From positions 172,825 through 236,824 of the forward strand of contig NZ_JAVIFU010000008.1 in assembly GCF_031157315.1 (NCBI RefSeq): DNA of 64,000 bases. The letters run 5' to 3'. Position 1 is the first letter of the stretch. Every line of letters starts with the position of its first letter. The DNA comes from Paenibacillus sp. LHD-38 (GTDB lineage Bacteria > Bacillota > Bacilli > Paenibacillales > Paenibacillaceae). The notes under the pieces are model-generated. The model was given only the letters and a program-made list of their open reading frames with translations. It ran no database searches and was not told where the DNA came from. Positions 37,108-45,895 of this stretch are shown one piece after another. The translations under genes and the position numbers were made by a program.

Positions 37108-38502
37108 ATGGCCAGTAAAAAACCGAATATCCTGCTGTTCGGCATAGATAGCCTTCGTCGGGATCATATGAGTGCGTACGGCTATTCAAGGCTGACTACT
37201 CCGCATCTTGATAAAATTGCAGCTCAGGGCGTTCTGTACGAGAAGCATTTCAGCCCGGGCATTCCGACAACGCCGGCTTACGCATCGATGCTGACAGGCA
37301 TGGACGTTTTCGGCACCGACGTTGTGGCGCTGCGCCATGAAGGACCGCTCGGCGGTCACGTCAGAACACTGCCGGAGGTTCTCGCTGAGAACGGCTATAA
37401 TACTTCGTGCGTCGGCTTCACGGGCAATCCGTCATCGCGCGGTTTCCAAACGTATCTCGATTATGAATCTTGGGTTCCCGACGAGTCGGGACGCACGTCT
37501 AAGGCGCAAAACCTGAACGACGTCGCAATTCCGGAGCTGGAGCGGCTTGCGGCAGACGATAAGCCGTTCCTTCTGTTCATGCGGCATATGGATCCGCATT
37601 CGCCGTATTTGCCGCCTGCACCGTTCGAGCGGATGTTCTACGGCAAGGACGAGAAGGACCCTGCCAACGATTCAATGGCGCCGGTTTACGATTTCAAGCC
37701 GTTTGCCGACTTTCTGAAGTCGTGGATTCCGGAAGGCGTCACTGATGAAGCATATGTCAGTGCGCAATATGATGGCGCAATCGCTTATATGGACGCTTGT
37801 ATCCAAAGCATCTTCGAGAAGCTGACCGCGCTCGGTTTGGAGGAAGATACGCTTGTCGTTATCACGTCGGATCACGGCGAGACGCTGTATGAGCATGATT
37901 GTTATTTTGATCATCACGGTCTGTATGACTGTACGCTTGTCGTGCCGCTCATCATCAAGTTCCCCGGACGCATCCCTGCGGGAACACGGACCCAGGATGT
38001 GTCGGTAATCTCGGATATTATGCCGACGCTGCTGGACCTGATTGGCATTGACAGCGGTATTTCCTTCGACGGACGCAGCCTGATAGAGCCGGCTGCGAGC
38101 GAAGATGCGGGGAGGATCAGTGAGCTGTATCTTACAGAATGCACGTGGATGCGCAAGCACGGCTGGCGGACACCGGAATGGAAGCTGATCTGCGCGCTTG
38201 AACCAGACTTCCACTTCAAGCCGGAGGTAGAGCTGTACAATCTGATCCAAGATCCCGAGGAGAACAACAATGTGTCGGAGCAGGAGCCAGAGGTCGTCGC
38301 GCTGCTGACGAAGCGGATGGAAGAACATATTGCGAGACGTGAAGAGCAAACGGGCCGTACCAATCCTATCTATACGAATCTGAACTGGCATGGCAAGGGA
38401 GTGGCGTTCACCTCGTCCGAGCAGGCATACGAGTCGCTGCATATCGGCAACATTATCAGTGCACGCTCCCTCCAAACCAAGGAGGAGGCGGCATCCAAAT
38501 GA
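37108..38502 (+). CDS. Sulfatase-superfamily hydrolase with Thr nucleophile, copy 1
   Basis: A 464-residue cytoplasmic alkaline-phosphatase-superfamily enzyme of the sulfatase-like group. It has N-terminal 'NILLFGIDSLRRDHMSAYGY' (metal Asp14), 'MRHMDPHSPYLPP', 'VVITSDHGETLYEHD' (metal Asp-His) and 'DHHGLYDCTLVVPL'. The position that holds Cys/Ser for formylglycine in true sulfatases (CxPSR) reads T54-T-P-A-Y58, so Thr54 is the expected nucleophile and no formylglycine can form. Thr nucleophiles occur in phospho-transferring members of the superfamily and in a broad uncharacterised 'sulfatase-like' group. It may therefore act on phosphate esters rather than sulfate. There is no signal peptide. 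It ends overlapping dehydrogenase 2 by four bases. Confidence 0.85.
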   Translation: MASKKPNILLFGIDSLRRDHMSAYGYSRLTTPHLDKIAAQGVLYEKHFSPGIPTTPAYASMLTGMDVFGTDVVALRHEGPLGGHVRTLPEVLAENGYNTSCVGFTGNPSSRGFQTYLDYESWVPDESGRTSKAQNLNDVAIPELERLAADDKPFLLFMRHMDPHSPYLPPAPFERMFYGKDEKDPANDSMAPVYDFKPFADFLKSWIPEGVTDEAYVSAQYDGAIAYMDACIQSIFEKLTALGLEEDTLVVITSDHGETLYEHDCYFDHHGLYDCTLVVPLIIKFPGRIPAGTRTQDVSVISDIMPTLLDLIGIDSGISFDGRSLIEPAASEDAGRISELYLTECTWMRKHGWRTPEWKLICALEPDFHFKPEVELYNLIQDPEENNNVSEQEPEVVALLTKRMEEHIARREEQTGRTNPIYTNLNWHGKGVAFTSSEQAYESLHIGNIISARSLQTKEEAASK

Positions 38503-39503
38503 TTCGGGTTGCGGTCGTCGGGGTCAACAATATCGGGAAAATCCACTGTCGCGCCTACCGGCAGCACCCGGACACGGAGCTTGCGGCTGTCTGCGATCTG
38601 ATGCCGGAACGCGCAGAGGCGGCAGGTCTTGAACATGGCGTTCCCGCCTATACCGACCTGAGAGAACTGCTAGCTAAAGAGCAGATCGATGTAGTGGCGG
38701 TTGCAACAGCGGGTGTGGAGAAGGGCAGCCATCATTTCGAGCCAGCGATGATCGCGATCATCGCCGGCAAGGACGTCCTTGTGGAGAAGCCGATCTCAAA
38801 CCGGATTGAGGAAGCAAGGACGCTTGTCGCAACCGCCCGGGAACGGGGCGTCCGGCTCGCCTGTAATTTAAATCACCGCTTTACGCCGGCTGCTTACAAG
38901 GCGAAAGAAATGATGGAAGCGGGCAAGCTGGGTTCCCTTCTTTTTCTCAATATGCGGCTAACCATTCAGAATCCGCAAGAGGATACGGAGTGGCTGCACA
39001 TGCGTGCTCTGCATCCCCACTCCATCGATGTCATGCGGTATTTTGCCGGTGATGTAAAGCGGGTGCAGGCGTTCATGACCAAGGCGCCGGGCCGTCAGAG
39101 CTGGTCGACCGCATCTGTCAATCTGGAGTTTACATCCGGGGCGGTCGGCCACTTGACCGGCAGCTACGACATGTCGATGCGCCATCCGATCGAATATTGC
39201 GAGGTGGCAGGCAACGAAGGCAGATTCGTTATCGACAACGTGTATGAAAGTTTGACGTATTATCCGCATCAATCCGACGAGTTGACCGTAGTCCGCAATT
39301 CGCTGTTTGGCGGGATGCAGGGCTTCAATGATACGTTTACACATCGAATCAATCGTTTCATCGGGCAGATCAAGGCAGGCGATGCGCCGGAGGCAATCGA
39401 GGCATCCGGAGCGGATGCTCTTGCCGCACAGGAAGTAATCGAAGCCGCTATTCGTTCGCATCAGTCCGGCGGTATGCCCGTTGACGTACCCGCGAACGGA
39501 TAA
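38499..39503 (+). CDS. Gfo/Idh/MocA-family dehydrogenase 2
   Basis: A 334-residue NAD(P)-dependent oxidoreductase related to the one at 35126: 'IRVAVVGVNNIGKIHCRAY' Rossmann motif, 'GKDVLVEKPISN', 'ACNLNHRFTPAAYKAKEMM' and 'MRALHPHSIDVMRYFAGD'. ATG 38499 overlaps the stop of the first sulfatase-like gene. Two paired dehydrogenases of this family in one operon often catalyse oxidation and later reduction at one carbon, giving net epimerisation; that pairing is an inference here. Confidence 0.9.
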   Translation: MIRVAVVGVNNIGKIHCRAYRQHPDTELAAVCDLMPERAEAAGLEHGVPAYTDLRELLAKEQIDVVAVATAGVEKGSHHFEPAMIAIIAGKDVLVEKPISNRIEEARTLVATARERGVRLACNLNHRFTPAAYKAKEMMEAGKLGSLLFLNMRLTIQNPQEDTEWLHMRALHPHSIDVMRYFAGDVKRVQAFMTKAPGRQSWSTASVNLEFTSGAVGHLTGSYDMSMRHPIEYCEVAGNEGRFVIDNVYESLTYYPHQSDELTVVRNSLFGGMQGFNDTFTHRINRFIGQIKAGDAPEAIEASGADALAAQEVIEAAIRSHQSGGMPVDVPANG

Positions 39504-39533
39504 GCGAAAACTCTGCGAGAGGAGACGATCAAC

Positions 39534-40085
39534 ATGGACAGACAACACGGTTCGGTTATATGGTTCATGGGATTGTCGGGAGCGGGCAAGACGACGACGG
39601 CCCGGCATGTTGCGGCGGAGCTGCTGCAGCAAGGACGGAACGTGGAGCTGCTGGACGGCGACGAGCTTAGAGAGACGATCTGCAAAGGGCTAGGCTTCTC
39701 CCGTGAGGAACGGATTGAGAATATCAAACGGATCGTGTACCTAGCTAAGCTTCTCTCTCGCAACAGCGTGGATGTGCTCGTCTCCGCTATTACCCCCTAC
39801 CAGGAAATGCGGGACTACGCCCGGTCGGAGCTGCCAGGATTCGTGGAAATATACGTGCAGTGCCCAATCGGCGAGTGCGAGCGGCGTGACGTGAAGGGCT
39901 TGTATGCCAAGGCGAGAAACGGTGACTTGCGTCATTTTACCGGTGTTTCCGATCCGTTCGAGGTACCGCAGTCCCCTGACATCGTGATCGACACGGCTTC
40001 GGCCTCGCTGCAGGATAACAGCGAGGCCGTGATCGGCTGGCTGCATGCCAATTTACGGTTCATGCACGCAGCGCAAAGAGCATAA
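39534..40085 (+). CDS. cysC: APS-kinase-like (CysC fold) kinase
   Basis: A 183-residue P-loop kinase of the adenylylsulfate kinase family: 'GLSGAGKTT' (P-loop, residues 13-21), 'LLDGDELRE', 'KGLGFSREERIENIKRI', 'CERRDVKGLYAKARNG' and 'FTGVSDPFEVP'. True APS kinases make PAPS from APS and ATP. Against the enzymes I know, the substrate loop differs: the usual 'SPFR' reads 'TPYQ' and the Asn of the 'RHGLNKDLGF' segment is Cys. No ATP sulfurylase, PAPS reductase or sulfotransferase gene is in the window. It sits 30 bases after dehydrogenase 2 and 55 before the second sulfatase-like gene, inside a catabolic operon. It may phosphorylate something other than APS, as a CysC homologue does in Campylobacter phosphoramidate synthesis. 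The fold is secure; the function is not. Confidence 0.85.
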   Translation: MDRQHGSVIWFMGLSGAGKTTTARHVAAELLQQGRNVELLDGDELRETICKGLGFSREERIENIKRIVYLAKLLSRNSVDVLVSAITPYQEMRDYARSELPGFVEIYVQCPIGECERRDVKGLYAKARNGDLRHFTGVSDPFEVPQSPDIVIDTASASLQDNSEAVIGWLHANLRFMHAAQRA

Positions 40086-40140
40086 CCCGAGTGGCGATTG
40101 ATAACCGGATCACCGGACATCCCGAAGGAGACGGCATACA

Positions 40141-41559
40141 ATGAAGATCATACTGATATCGCTGGATACGCTTCGCGCCTCAAGGTTGAGCGGGTACGGC
40201 TATTCGAAGCCGACGAGCCCATATCTGGACCGGATCGCCGAGCAAGGTGTGCTGTTCGAACGCGCTTATGCCGCCGACATTCCAACCGAAGTGGCGCATA
40301 CCGGCATTTTTACCGGCAAAGTCGGGCTTACGACAGGGATCGTCTCCCACGGCTCAGAGCTGACGCATCTGCCCAAATCGATCCCATGGCTGCCTAACCT
40401 GCTGCGCGGCGCAGGCTTCACGACGTCGGCGGTGGACAATCTGTACCAGCTTAAGGAATGGTTTGCGCGCGGCTACCGCTACTATACGAACAGCGTTGGC
40501 GGCAATCGCTGGATCGACGGCCGGACCGTCAATGATCTGGCATTGCCGTGGCTGGCGGAGCACAAGGACGAATCATTCTTTTTGTTCCTTCATTATTGGG
40601 ACGCTCATACGCCTTATTTGCCGCCGGAATCGTATATTCCGGACTTTTATGAAGCGGGGCGGGATCCGTATGATCCGGACAACCGAAGCATGGAACGGGC
40701 GTACAACCATCCCGCCTACCCTTTCTTTAAGCATCACCATTACGATCTTGTCGGTCCGGTCACCGACAGCGCCTACTACGACGCGCTATACGACGCAGAA
40801 ATCCGTTATCTTGATGATCGTCTGAAGGAACTCGATGCTCAGTTGGAGAAGTTGGGTATTAAAGAGGATACGCTGCTGATCCTGTTTGGCGATCATGGTG
40901 AAAGTTTGACGGAGCACGACATCTACTGGGATCATTGCGGCTTGTACGAGCCGACCGTCCATGTGCCGATTATTATGCGGTGGCCGGGTCGTATTCCAGA
41001 GGGACGCAGGGTGCAGGGACTTGTGCAGCAGGTGGACATTATGCCGACAGTGCTGGAAGCGATACGCAGTGAAAAGCCAGACGGCGTCGACCTTGCGAAG
41101 GTTGCAGACCCGCCCGCAATGGACGGCCGAAGTTTATGGCCAACTATACTCAGCGAAATGGACGGTACGCACGAAGCTGTTTACCTGAGTGAATGCGCAT
41201 GGCAGGCAGCGCGCGGCGTACGGACGAACCGCTACAAATTTATCCGCACGTACGACGCGGGGCCTTTTACTAGACCGCCAAGAGAGTTATATGATTTGGA
41301 TGCCGATCCAGAAGAGACGGTGAATCTCGCTGAGCGGGAGCCGGAGCTCGCCGACCAGCTGGAACGGCAGCTGGAAAGCTGGGTGGAGGCGAAGCTGAAC
41401 GGCCGTGAGGATCCGAAGGACCGGCAGCTCCGCGAGGAGGGACTTCCGTTCCGCAGGCGCATTGAGCAGATTCTGGCGGCATCCGGGATGACGTGGGACG
41501 AATGGTTTCAGGATCCATGCCGTGAGCGATTCGATCAGGCGGCTGAGGGGCGGCATTAA
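40141..41559 (+). CDS. Sulfatase-superfamily hydrolase with Thr nucleophile, copy 2
   Basis: A 472-residue paralogue of the protein at 37108: 'KIILISLDTLRASRLSGYGY' (metal Asp9), 'HYWDAHTPYLPPE', 'LILFGDHGESLTEHDIYWDH' and 'MPTVLEAI'. The nucleophile position reads T49-E-V-A-H53, again Thr in place of the formylglycine Cys/Ser, and the Pro and Arg of CxPSR are also replaced. GAAGGAG at 40125-40131 precedes ATG 40141. No signal peptide. Keeping two Thr-type copies in one operon suggests two related phospho- or sulfo-ester substrates or linkage positions. Confidence 0.85.
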   Translation: MKIILISLDTLRASRLSGYGYSKPTSPYLDRIAEQGVLFERAYAADIPTEVAHTGIFTGKVGLTTGIVSHGSELTHLPKSIPWLPNLLRGAGFTTSAVDNLYQLKEWFARGYRYYTNSVGGNRWIDGRTVNDLALPWLAEHKDESFFLFLHYWDAHTPYLPPESYIPDFYEAGRDPYDPDNRSMERAYNHPAYPFFKHHHYDLVGPVTDSAYYDALYDAEIRYLDDRLKELDAQLEKLGIKEDTLLILFGDHGESLTEHDIYWDHCGLYEPTVHVPIIMRWPGRIPEGRRVQGLVQQVDIMPTVLEAIRSEKPDGVDLAKVADPPAMDGRSLWPTILSEMDGTHEAVYLSECAWQAARGVRTNRYKFIRTYDAGPFTRPPRELYDLDADPEETVNLAEREPELADQLERQLESWVEAKLNGREDPKDRQLREEGLPFRRRIEQILAASGMTWDEWFQDPCRERFDQAAEGRH

Positions 41560-41604
41560 CCGATCATCGGATCTTGTTCCGATAATGAGGCGAGGGGATG
41601 AAGG

Positions 41605-42549
41605 ATGGAACGAATTCTGGGAAGCAATACTTACATGAAGGATGAATTTCCGTTCTGGATCACTCGGACGGTGCAAACTTCCATTGCCGAACACGGTCAC
41701 GAGTTCATTGAGCTCGTCTACGTGGTGCAAGGGCAAGGCGTCCATATCTTCCAAGGCAACCATTACAACATTCATGCGGGCGACGTGTTTATTATCAATC
41801 CCGGCGAGACACATGCCTATTCCGTAAAGCCTGGTGGGCATATGGAAATCATCAATTGCTTGTTCATGCCGTCCTTTATTCCCGATGCGCTGCTTCAGGA
41901 GCTGGAAATAACAGCATCGATGGACTACTTCTACGTGCATCCCTTCCTGAAGCAGGATGTCCGCTTCAACCATTACCTGAATCTGAACGGCCAGGAGGCG
42001 TCGTCCGTGCTGGCGCTGCTGGAGAGCATGATCCGCGAGTTCAGCAGTCGCGGATCTGGCCACACGACGTTGATCCGCCTGCAGATGGTGGAGCTGCTTG
42101 TGCTGCTGTCCCGCTATTACGCCTATATGCAAAGTCATCGTATCCATAGATCCCCCCGCCAATCGGAAAGAGTGATGATGGCCAGACGGATTTCCGGCTA
42201 TCTCGAACGTCATTTCGACAAAAAAATTACGCTTCAGGCGCTGTCCGGCCTGTTCAATGTCAGCACCCGGCAGCTGAACCGGCTGGTGCGCGAGGAGTTT
42301 GGCAAGAGCGTATTCGATCTGCTGCACGAAATTCGCATCGAGCGGGCGAAACGGATGCTGTTGGAGTCCGACGAGAAGGTCATCTACGTCGCGACCATGG
42401 TCGGCTACGACGATCCATCGTTCTTCAGCCGACTGTTTGTCCGCTATGCCGGCTGCTCGCCGCGCGAATACAGGACCGGCTCACAAGATCAGTGGGAAGG
42501 AAAGGAGCCGATAACGCATGCCAGACTCGATGAGAGAACGGAGGCCTAA
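41605..42549 (+). CDS. AraC-family regulator with cupin sensor
   Basis: A 314-residue one-component regulator: an N-terminal AraC-type cupin ('HGHEFIELVYVVQGQG', 'GDVFIINPGETHAY') that binds a small ligand, a helical linker, and a C-terminal double helix-turn-helix ('ITLQALSGLFNVSTRQLNRL', 'VIYVATMVGYDDPSFFSRLF', 'GCSPREYR'). It overlaps the third sulfatase gene by 32 bases in a different frame. Probably an activator of the operon by its breakdown intermediate, acting alongside the two-component system at 27842-31164. Confidence 0.92.
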   Translation: MERILGSNTYMKDEFPFWITRTVQTSIAEHGHEFIELVYVVQGQGVHIFQGNHYNIHAGDVFIINPGETHAYSVKPGGHMEIINCLFMPSFIPDALLQELEITASMDYFYVHPFLKQDVRFNHYLNLNGQEASSVLALLESMIREFSSRGSGHTTLIRLQMVELLVLLSRYYAYMQSHRIHRSPRQSERVMMARRISGYLERHFDKKITLQALSGLFNVSTRQLNRLVREEFGKSVFDLLHEIRIERAKRMLLESDEKVIYVATMVGYDDPSFFSRLFVRYAGCSPREYRTGSQDQWEGKEPITHARLDERTEA

Positions 42550-43945
42550 CTTACTGATAATAACGGCCGACCAATTACGAGAGGATTGCGTAGGCTTCAG
42601 CGGCAAATATCCGGTTCGCACACCGCACCTGGACCGACTATCTGAGCAGGGAGTCTCCTTCTCCCACGCCTACTCCGTGCTGCCGGTGTGTTCGCCGGCT
42701 AGGCAGTCTCTTCTGCGTGGGAGGAGGCCGGAGACATTCGGCGCCCTATGGAATTATAGCGGTGCCCTGCCTGTGGCGGCACTGCCGCCGGAATCCTATA
42801 CGTGGACGAGAGCGCTAGCGGAAAGTGGCTATGCGATGGCATATTTGGGCAAATGGGGTGTTAATCCGATGCACGGCCCTACGGCTTATGGTTACGAGTC
42901 GTACGTCAGTGAAGCAGAATATCGTGACTTCGTCTCGCAGAAGCATCCGGACGTCCGTTACGAGAACGGATTCTTCGGGGAAGAGAGCCCGCTGCCGCAG
43001 GAGGACACGGAGACGCATTGGTTTGCCGCGCGTGCGGGCGAGACACTGGAGCGGCTGCGTGATGACGGACGGCCCTGGCATCTGGCGCTGCACTTCAGCG
43101 AACCCCACTTGCCCTGCCGACCGTCGGTTCCCTTCGCAGGGATGTACGATGCCGCGGATATTCCAGAATGGGCAGGCTTCCGCGAGACATTTGCCGGCAA
43201 GCCGTACATTCAGCGCCAACAGCTGCAGAGCTGGGGCGTCGCCGGTTACGGCTGGCAGGATTGGGCGCCGATCGTTGCCCGTTATTACGCCATTATCAGT
43301 CAGCTCGACGATGCGATCGGGCGGGTGATGGGGACGCTGGAGCGGCTAGGCATGGCGGACGACACCATTGTGATCTTTACCGCAGACCACGGTGACATGT
43401 GCGGTTCCCATGGCATGATGGATAAGCACTACATCATGTACGACGATGTTGTACGGGTGCCGCTCATCGTTCGGATGCCGGGCGGCGGGGAGGCAGTACC
43501 AGGCTGGGGATGCGATAAGTTCGTCTACAATTTTCTGGATTTGCCGCCGACGATTCTGGAGCTTCTCGATTTGCAATCGCGTGATCCTGGGGATCTGCAA
43601 GGCCGCTCACTTGGGCCGCTGCTGGCTGGGGAGGAGCCGGCCGATTGGCGGGACGCCGTCGTATCGACCTATAACGGCCAGCAGTTCGGGTTGTACACGC
43701 TTCGGATGATCCGCACAGCAGACTGGAAATACATCTGGAATTTATCGGACGTCGACGAGCTGTACGACATGGCCGGCGACCCTGGCGAACTGACGAACTT
43801 GAGCGGGAAGGCTGATCATGCAGAACTGCTCGCTGTGCTGAGGAGACGGCTATACGAGCAGCTGTCCTTGGACGGCGATGCGATCGTCGCCAATGAATGG
43901 ACACGCCGTCAACTGCTGCAAGGCGCTAAGCTGGGCGGGACATGA
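42518..43945 (+). CDS. Formylglycine-type sulfatase
   Basis: A 475-residue sulfatase with the complete activation motif C58-S-P-A-R62 ('PVCSPARQSLLRG'), which a maturase converts to formylglycine. Other motifs are 'LLIITADQLREDCVGFSG' (metal residues), 'AYLGKWGVNP', 'ALHFSEPHLP' and 'VIFTADHGDMCGSHGMMDKH'. It has no signal peptide, so it acts on sulfate esters inside the cell. It is only distantly similar to the two Thr-type paralogues at 37108 and 40141. No formylglycine-generating enzyme or anSME maturase is in the window, so maturation must come from elsewhere. GAAAGGAG at 42499-42506 precedes ATG 42518; ATG 42530 is an alternative. This is the last gene of the cluster. Confidence 0.9.
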   Translation: MPDSMRERRPNLLIITADQLREDCVGFSGKYPVRTPHLDRLSEQGVSFSHAYSVLPVCSPARQSLLRGRRPETFGALWNYSGALPVAALPPESYTWTRALAESGYAMAYLGKWGVNPMHGPTAYGYESYVSEAEYRDFVSQKHPDVRYENGFFGEESPLPQEDTETHWFAARAGETLERLRDDGRPWHLALHFSEPHLPCRPSVPFAGMYDAADIPEWAGFRETFAGKPYIQRQQLQSWGVAGYGWQDWAPIVARYYAIISQLDDAIGRVMGTLERLGMADDTIVIFTADHGDMCGSHGMMDKHYIMYDDVVRVPLIVRMPGGGEAVPGWGCDKFVYNFLDLPPTILELLDLQSRDPGDLQGRSLGPLLAGEEPADWRDAVVSTYNGQQFGLYTLRMIRTADWKYIWNLSDVDELYDMAGDPGELTNLSGKADHAELLAVLRRRLYEQLSLDGDAIVANEWTRRQLLQGAKLGGT

Positions 43946-44258
43946 AGAAAACTGCAGATATCCTTGTGAATGAATGATTTGAGTAGTTGTGCTTAGACCG
44001 TTGGGATTTACGGCTTCGCCGAAGCTCAAAAGGCTGCTGGTCAGCTATGGCAGCAAGCCGAAACCTAAATTCACGATCAGTAGAACATGTCGCAAAGGCG
44101 GCTCTCGATGTATTGGTGCATAATCCTGCTATAGAAAAATGCCAACTATCTCTGGATATTAAACGAAAGAAAGACAGCCGAATAAATTCGGACTGTCCCT
44201 TTCTATCCCTATTATGGCATTGATTACATTCTTTGTGTGATAGGCAGTTCTGGAATGC
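43946..44258. other. Gap between convergent units; possible bidirectional terminator
   Basis: A hairpin around CCGAATAAATTCGG with outer GACAG/CTGTC arms (about 44168-44194) could terminate transcription from both sides. A 78-codon open frame at 43987-44223 has a stretch ('VEHVAKAALDVLVHNPAIE') faintly like a LacI-type C-terminus; it may be a decayed fragment. No intact gene is supported. Confidence 0.35.
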
Positions 44259-45491
44259 TTAGAAATTAACCCCTGATTCCGTTGAAGCCCAAGACTTTCT
44301 CCAAGAGCGCGAAACTGCGAAGAAAACAAGCGTCATAACTAATACGATCGATCCGATAACAAGGAAGCCGGTAACGTGAGTGCCTGTCGATTCTTTTAAT
44401 GGACCAAGAATATATTTAGGAAGCAAAAATCCTCCTAAACCGCCTGCAGCTCCGACGATCCCGGTAACAACTCCGATTTCCTTGGAGAAACGCTGCGGAA
44501 CAATCTGGAACACCGATCCGTTCCCCATACCCAAGCAAGCCATCATAACACTTGTATAAAGAAGCATAAGAAGGAATGAACCAGGCATTGTTGCAATCGC
44601 AAACGCGCATATTGTAACTATGCTAAACAATATGGTCAAGAAACGCATTCCGCCAACTTTGTCCGCAATCCAACCGCCAACGGGTCTAAAGAAGCTTCCC
44701 GCTATGACTGTAAGGGTAACCAAGTAACCTACTTGTATTTTGGTTAAGCCGCCTGGGTTTACGCCATCGCCATACACATCATAGAAGAAAATGCTGAAGT
44801 AGCTGGCAAACCCGACAAAACCGCCGAATGTTACCGAGTAGAATAGGGAGAACCACCATGTATCCGCATATTTAAATACACTGAGGTAATCCTTTAAAGT
44901 TTTAGGCGCAGGAGCATTCGGAGCATCCTTGGCTAAAATTGCATAAATAATCATGATTGCGATCAAAGGTATAAGTGCCAATCCAAAAACACTGTGCCAT
45001 CCGTAGGCTGTCGCTATCTGAGGTCCAAAAAATGTAGCTAGCGCAGTACCGCTGTTGCCTGCTCCGGCAATTCCCATCGCCAGACCTTGATACTGTGGAG
45101 GATACCAGCGGCTTGCCAATGAAAGCGATACAGCAAAGCTTGCACCCGCGATACCGAGCAAGAACCCAATCGACTGAACTTGAACCAGGCTTGTTCCGCC
45201 GAGCCAACCCCAGAGAAGAGGAATAGTGGTAAGCCCCATCCCGATAAGGCCTGCTTTTTTAGCGCCAATACGGTCCGCCAATATCCCCATCGGTATACGG
45301 AAAATGGAACCTCCCAAAATCGGGATGGCTACCATGGTTGCCTTCTGAGTATCCGACAAACCAAAATCTTTGGTAATGAAGAGTGCTAAAGCCCCGCAAA
45401 ATACCCATATCATAAAGCTTACATCAAAATAGAGAAAAGATGACAACAAACTTGGAAAGTGGCCAGACTTACGAAAACTTTGTGCTTCCAT
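44259..45491 (-). CDS. narK: Nitrate/nitrite transporter, MFS NarK/NasA type
   Basis: A 410-residue major-facilitator permease with about 12 membrane segments. The MFS motif 'GILADRIGAKKAGL' lies between helices 2 and 3, and the nitrate-signature-like stretches 'GIAGAGNSGTALATFFGPQI' and 'GNGSVFQIVPQRF' with 'GIVGAAGGLGGFLLP' match the nitrate/nitrite porter family. The start codon is the ATG read leftward at 45491, with AGGGGG just upstream (45502-45507). No nitrate reductase gene is nearby, so assimilation and respiration cannot be told apart. A long structured leader upstream indicates regulation beyond the promoter. Confidence 0.88.
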   Translation of the reverse strand: MEAQSFRKSGHFPSLLSSFLYFDVSFMIWVFCGALALFITKDFGLSDTQKATMVAIPILGGSIFRIPMGILADRIGAKKAGLIGMGLTTIPLLWGWLGGTSLVQVQSIGFLLGIAGASFAVSLSLASRWYPPQYQGLAMGIAGAGNSGTALATFFGPQIATAYGWHSVFGLALIPLIAIMIIYAILAKDAPNAPAPKTLKDYLSVFKYADTWWFSLFYSVTFGGFVGFASYFSIFFYDVYGDGVNPGGLTKIQVGYLVTLTVIAGSFFRPVGGWIADKVGGMRFLTILFSIVTICAFAIATMPGSFLLMLLYTSVMMACLGMGNGSVFQIVPQRFSKEIGVVTGIVGAAGGLGGFLLPKYILGPLKESTGTHVTGFLVIGSIVLVMTLVFFAVSRSWRKSWASTESGVNF

Positions 45492-45657
45492 TTTTCATTC
45501 CCCCTATAATTAATAAACCTTGATGTTCTTTCCGGCTAAATCATAGCTTTGGCCGGGATCATTCACGTTCATTCGATACTGGTGCTGTCATCAATTCTTT
45601 TAACAACCTCTCTCTTTAATTTCCGGTATTCCCTCCACTTCTCGGCAATCATTAGGC

Positions 45658-45711
45658 AAAAAGAGGCCGACTGACAGAACCGCACATATGCGAATTCTGT
45701 TAATCGGCCTC
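45658..45711 (-). terminator. Intrinsic terminator in the narK leader
   Basis: On the minus strand, GAGGCCGA...ACAGAA pairs with TTCTGT...TCGGCCTC, followed by five Ts (45658-45662). It lies between the promoter at 45858-45886 and the start codon at 45491, so narK mRNA needs antitermination or read-through. Confidence 0.75.
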
Positions 45712-45721
45712 ATTGCCATTG

Positions 45722-45834
45722 CAGCCACACCGTCGTGACTGACTTTATTAATATTCGCTGTAAAATACAAAGCCTACCCGTCTACAATATTGTATGGATA
45801 GACTGCAACGCCGGAACTGACACGTCATTGTGCC
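45722..45834 (-). promoter_or_regulatory. Two hexaloop hairpins in the narK leader
   Basis: On the minus strand, GGCAC-AATGAC-GTGTC (45819-45834) and CAGTCAC-GACGGT-GTGGCTG (45722-45741) are stems with six-base loops; the first loop has A at position 1 and G at position 4, as ANTAR-protein target loops do. They are about 80 bases apart, unlike the closely paired known ANTAR targets, so the match is tentative. No ANTAR protein is encoded in the window. Confidence 0.3.
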
Positions 45835-45857
45835 GTTAAGCTAAATCTTATATTGCT

Positions 45858-45886
45858 ACTATAAATCGCTTTTCTGTTCATGTCAA
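45858..45886 (-). promoter_or_regulatory. Sigma-A promoter of narK
   Basis: Read leftward: TTGACA (45886-45881), a 17-base spacer and TATAGT (45863-45858). It is an excellent vegetative promoter about 360 bases ahead of the narK start. Confidence 0.75.
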
Positions 45887-45895
45887 TAAACTTAA

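Noticed and set aside
37672..38475. 267-codon minus-strand open frame inside the first sulfatase-like gene
   Set aside because: It is a shadow of a clearly coding plus-strand gene and has no recognisable domain.
41287..42327. 346-codon minus-strand open frame spanning the second sulfatase-like and AraC genes
   Set aside because: It crosses two well-supported plus-strand genes and has no domain or start signal.
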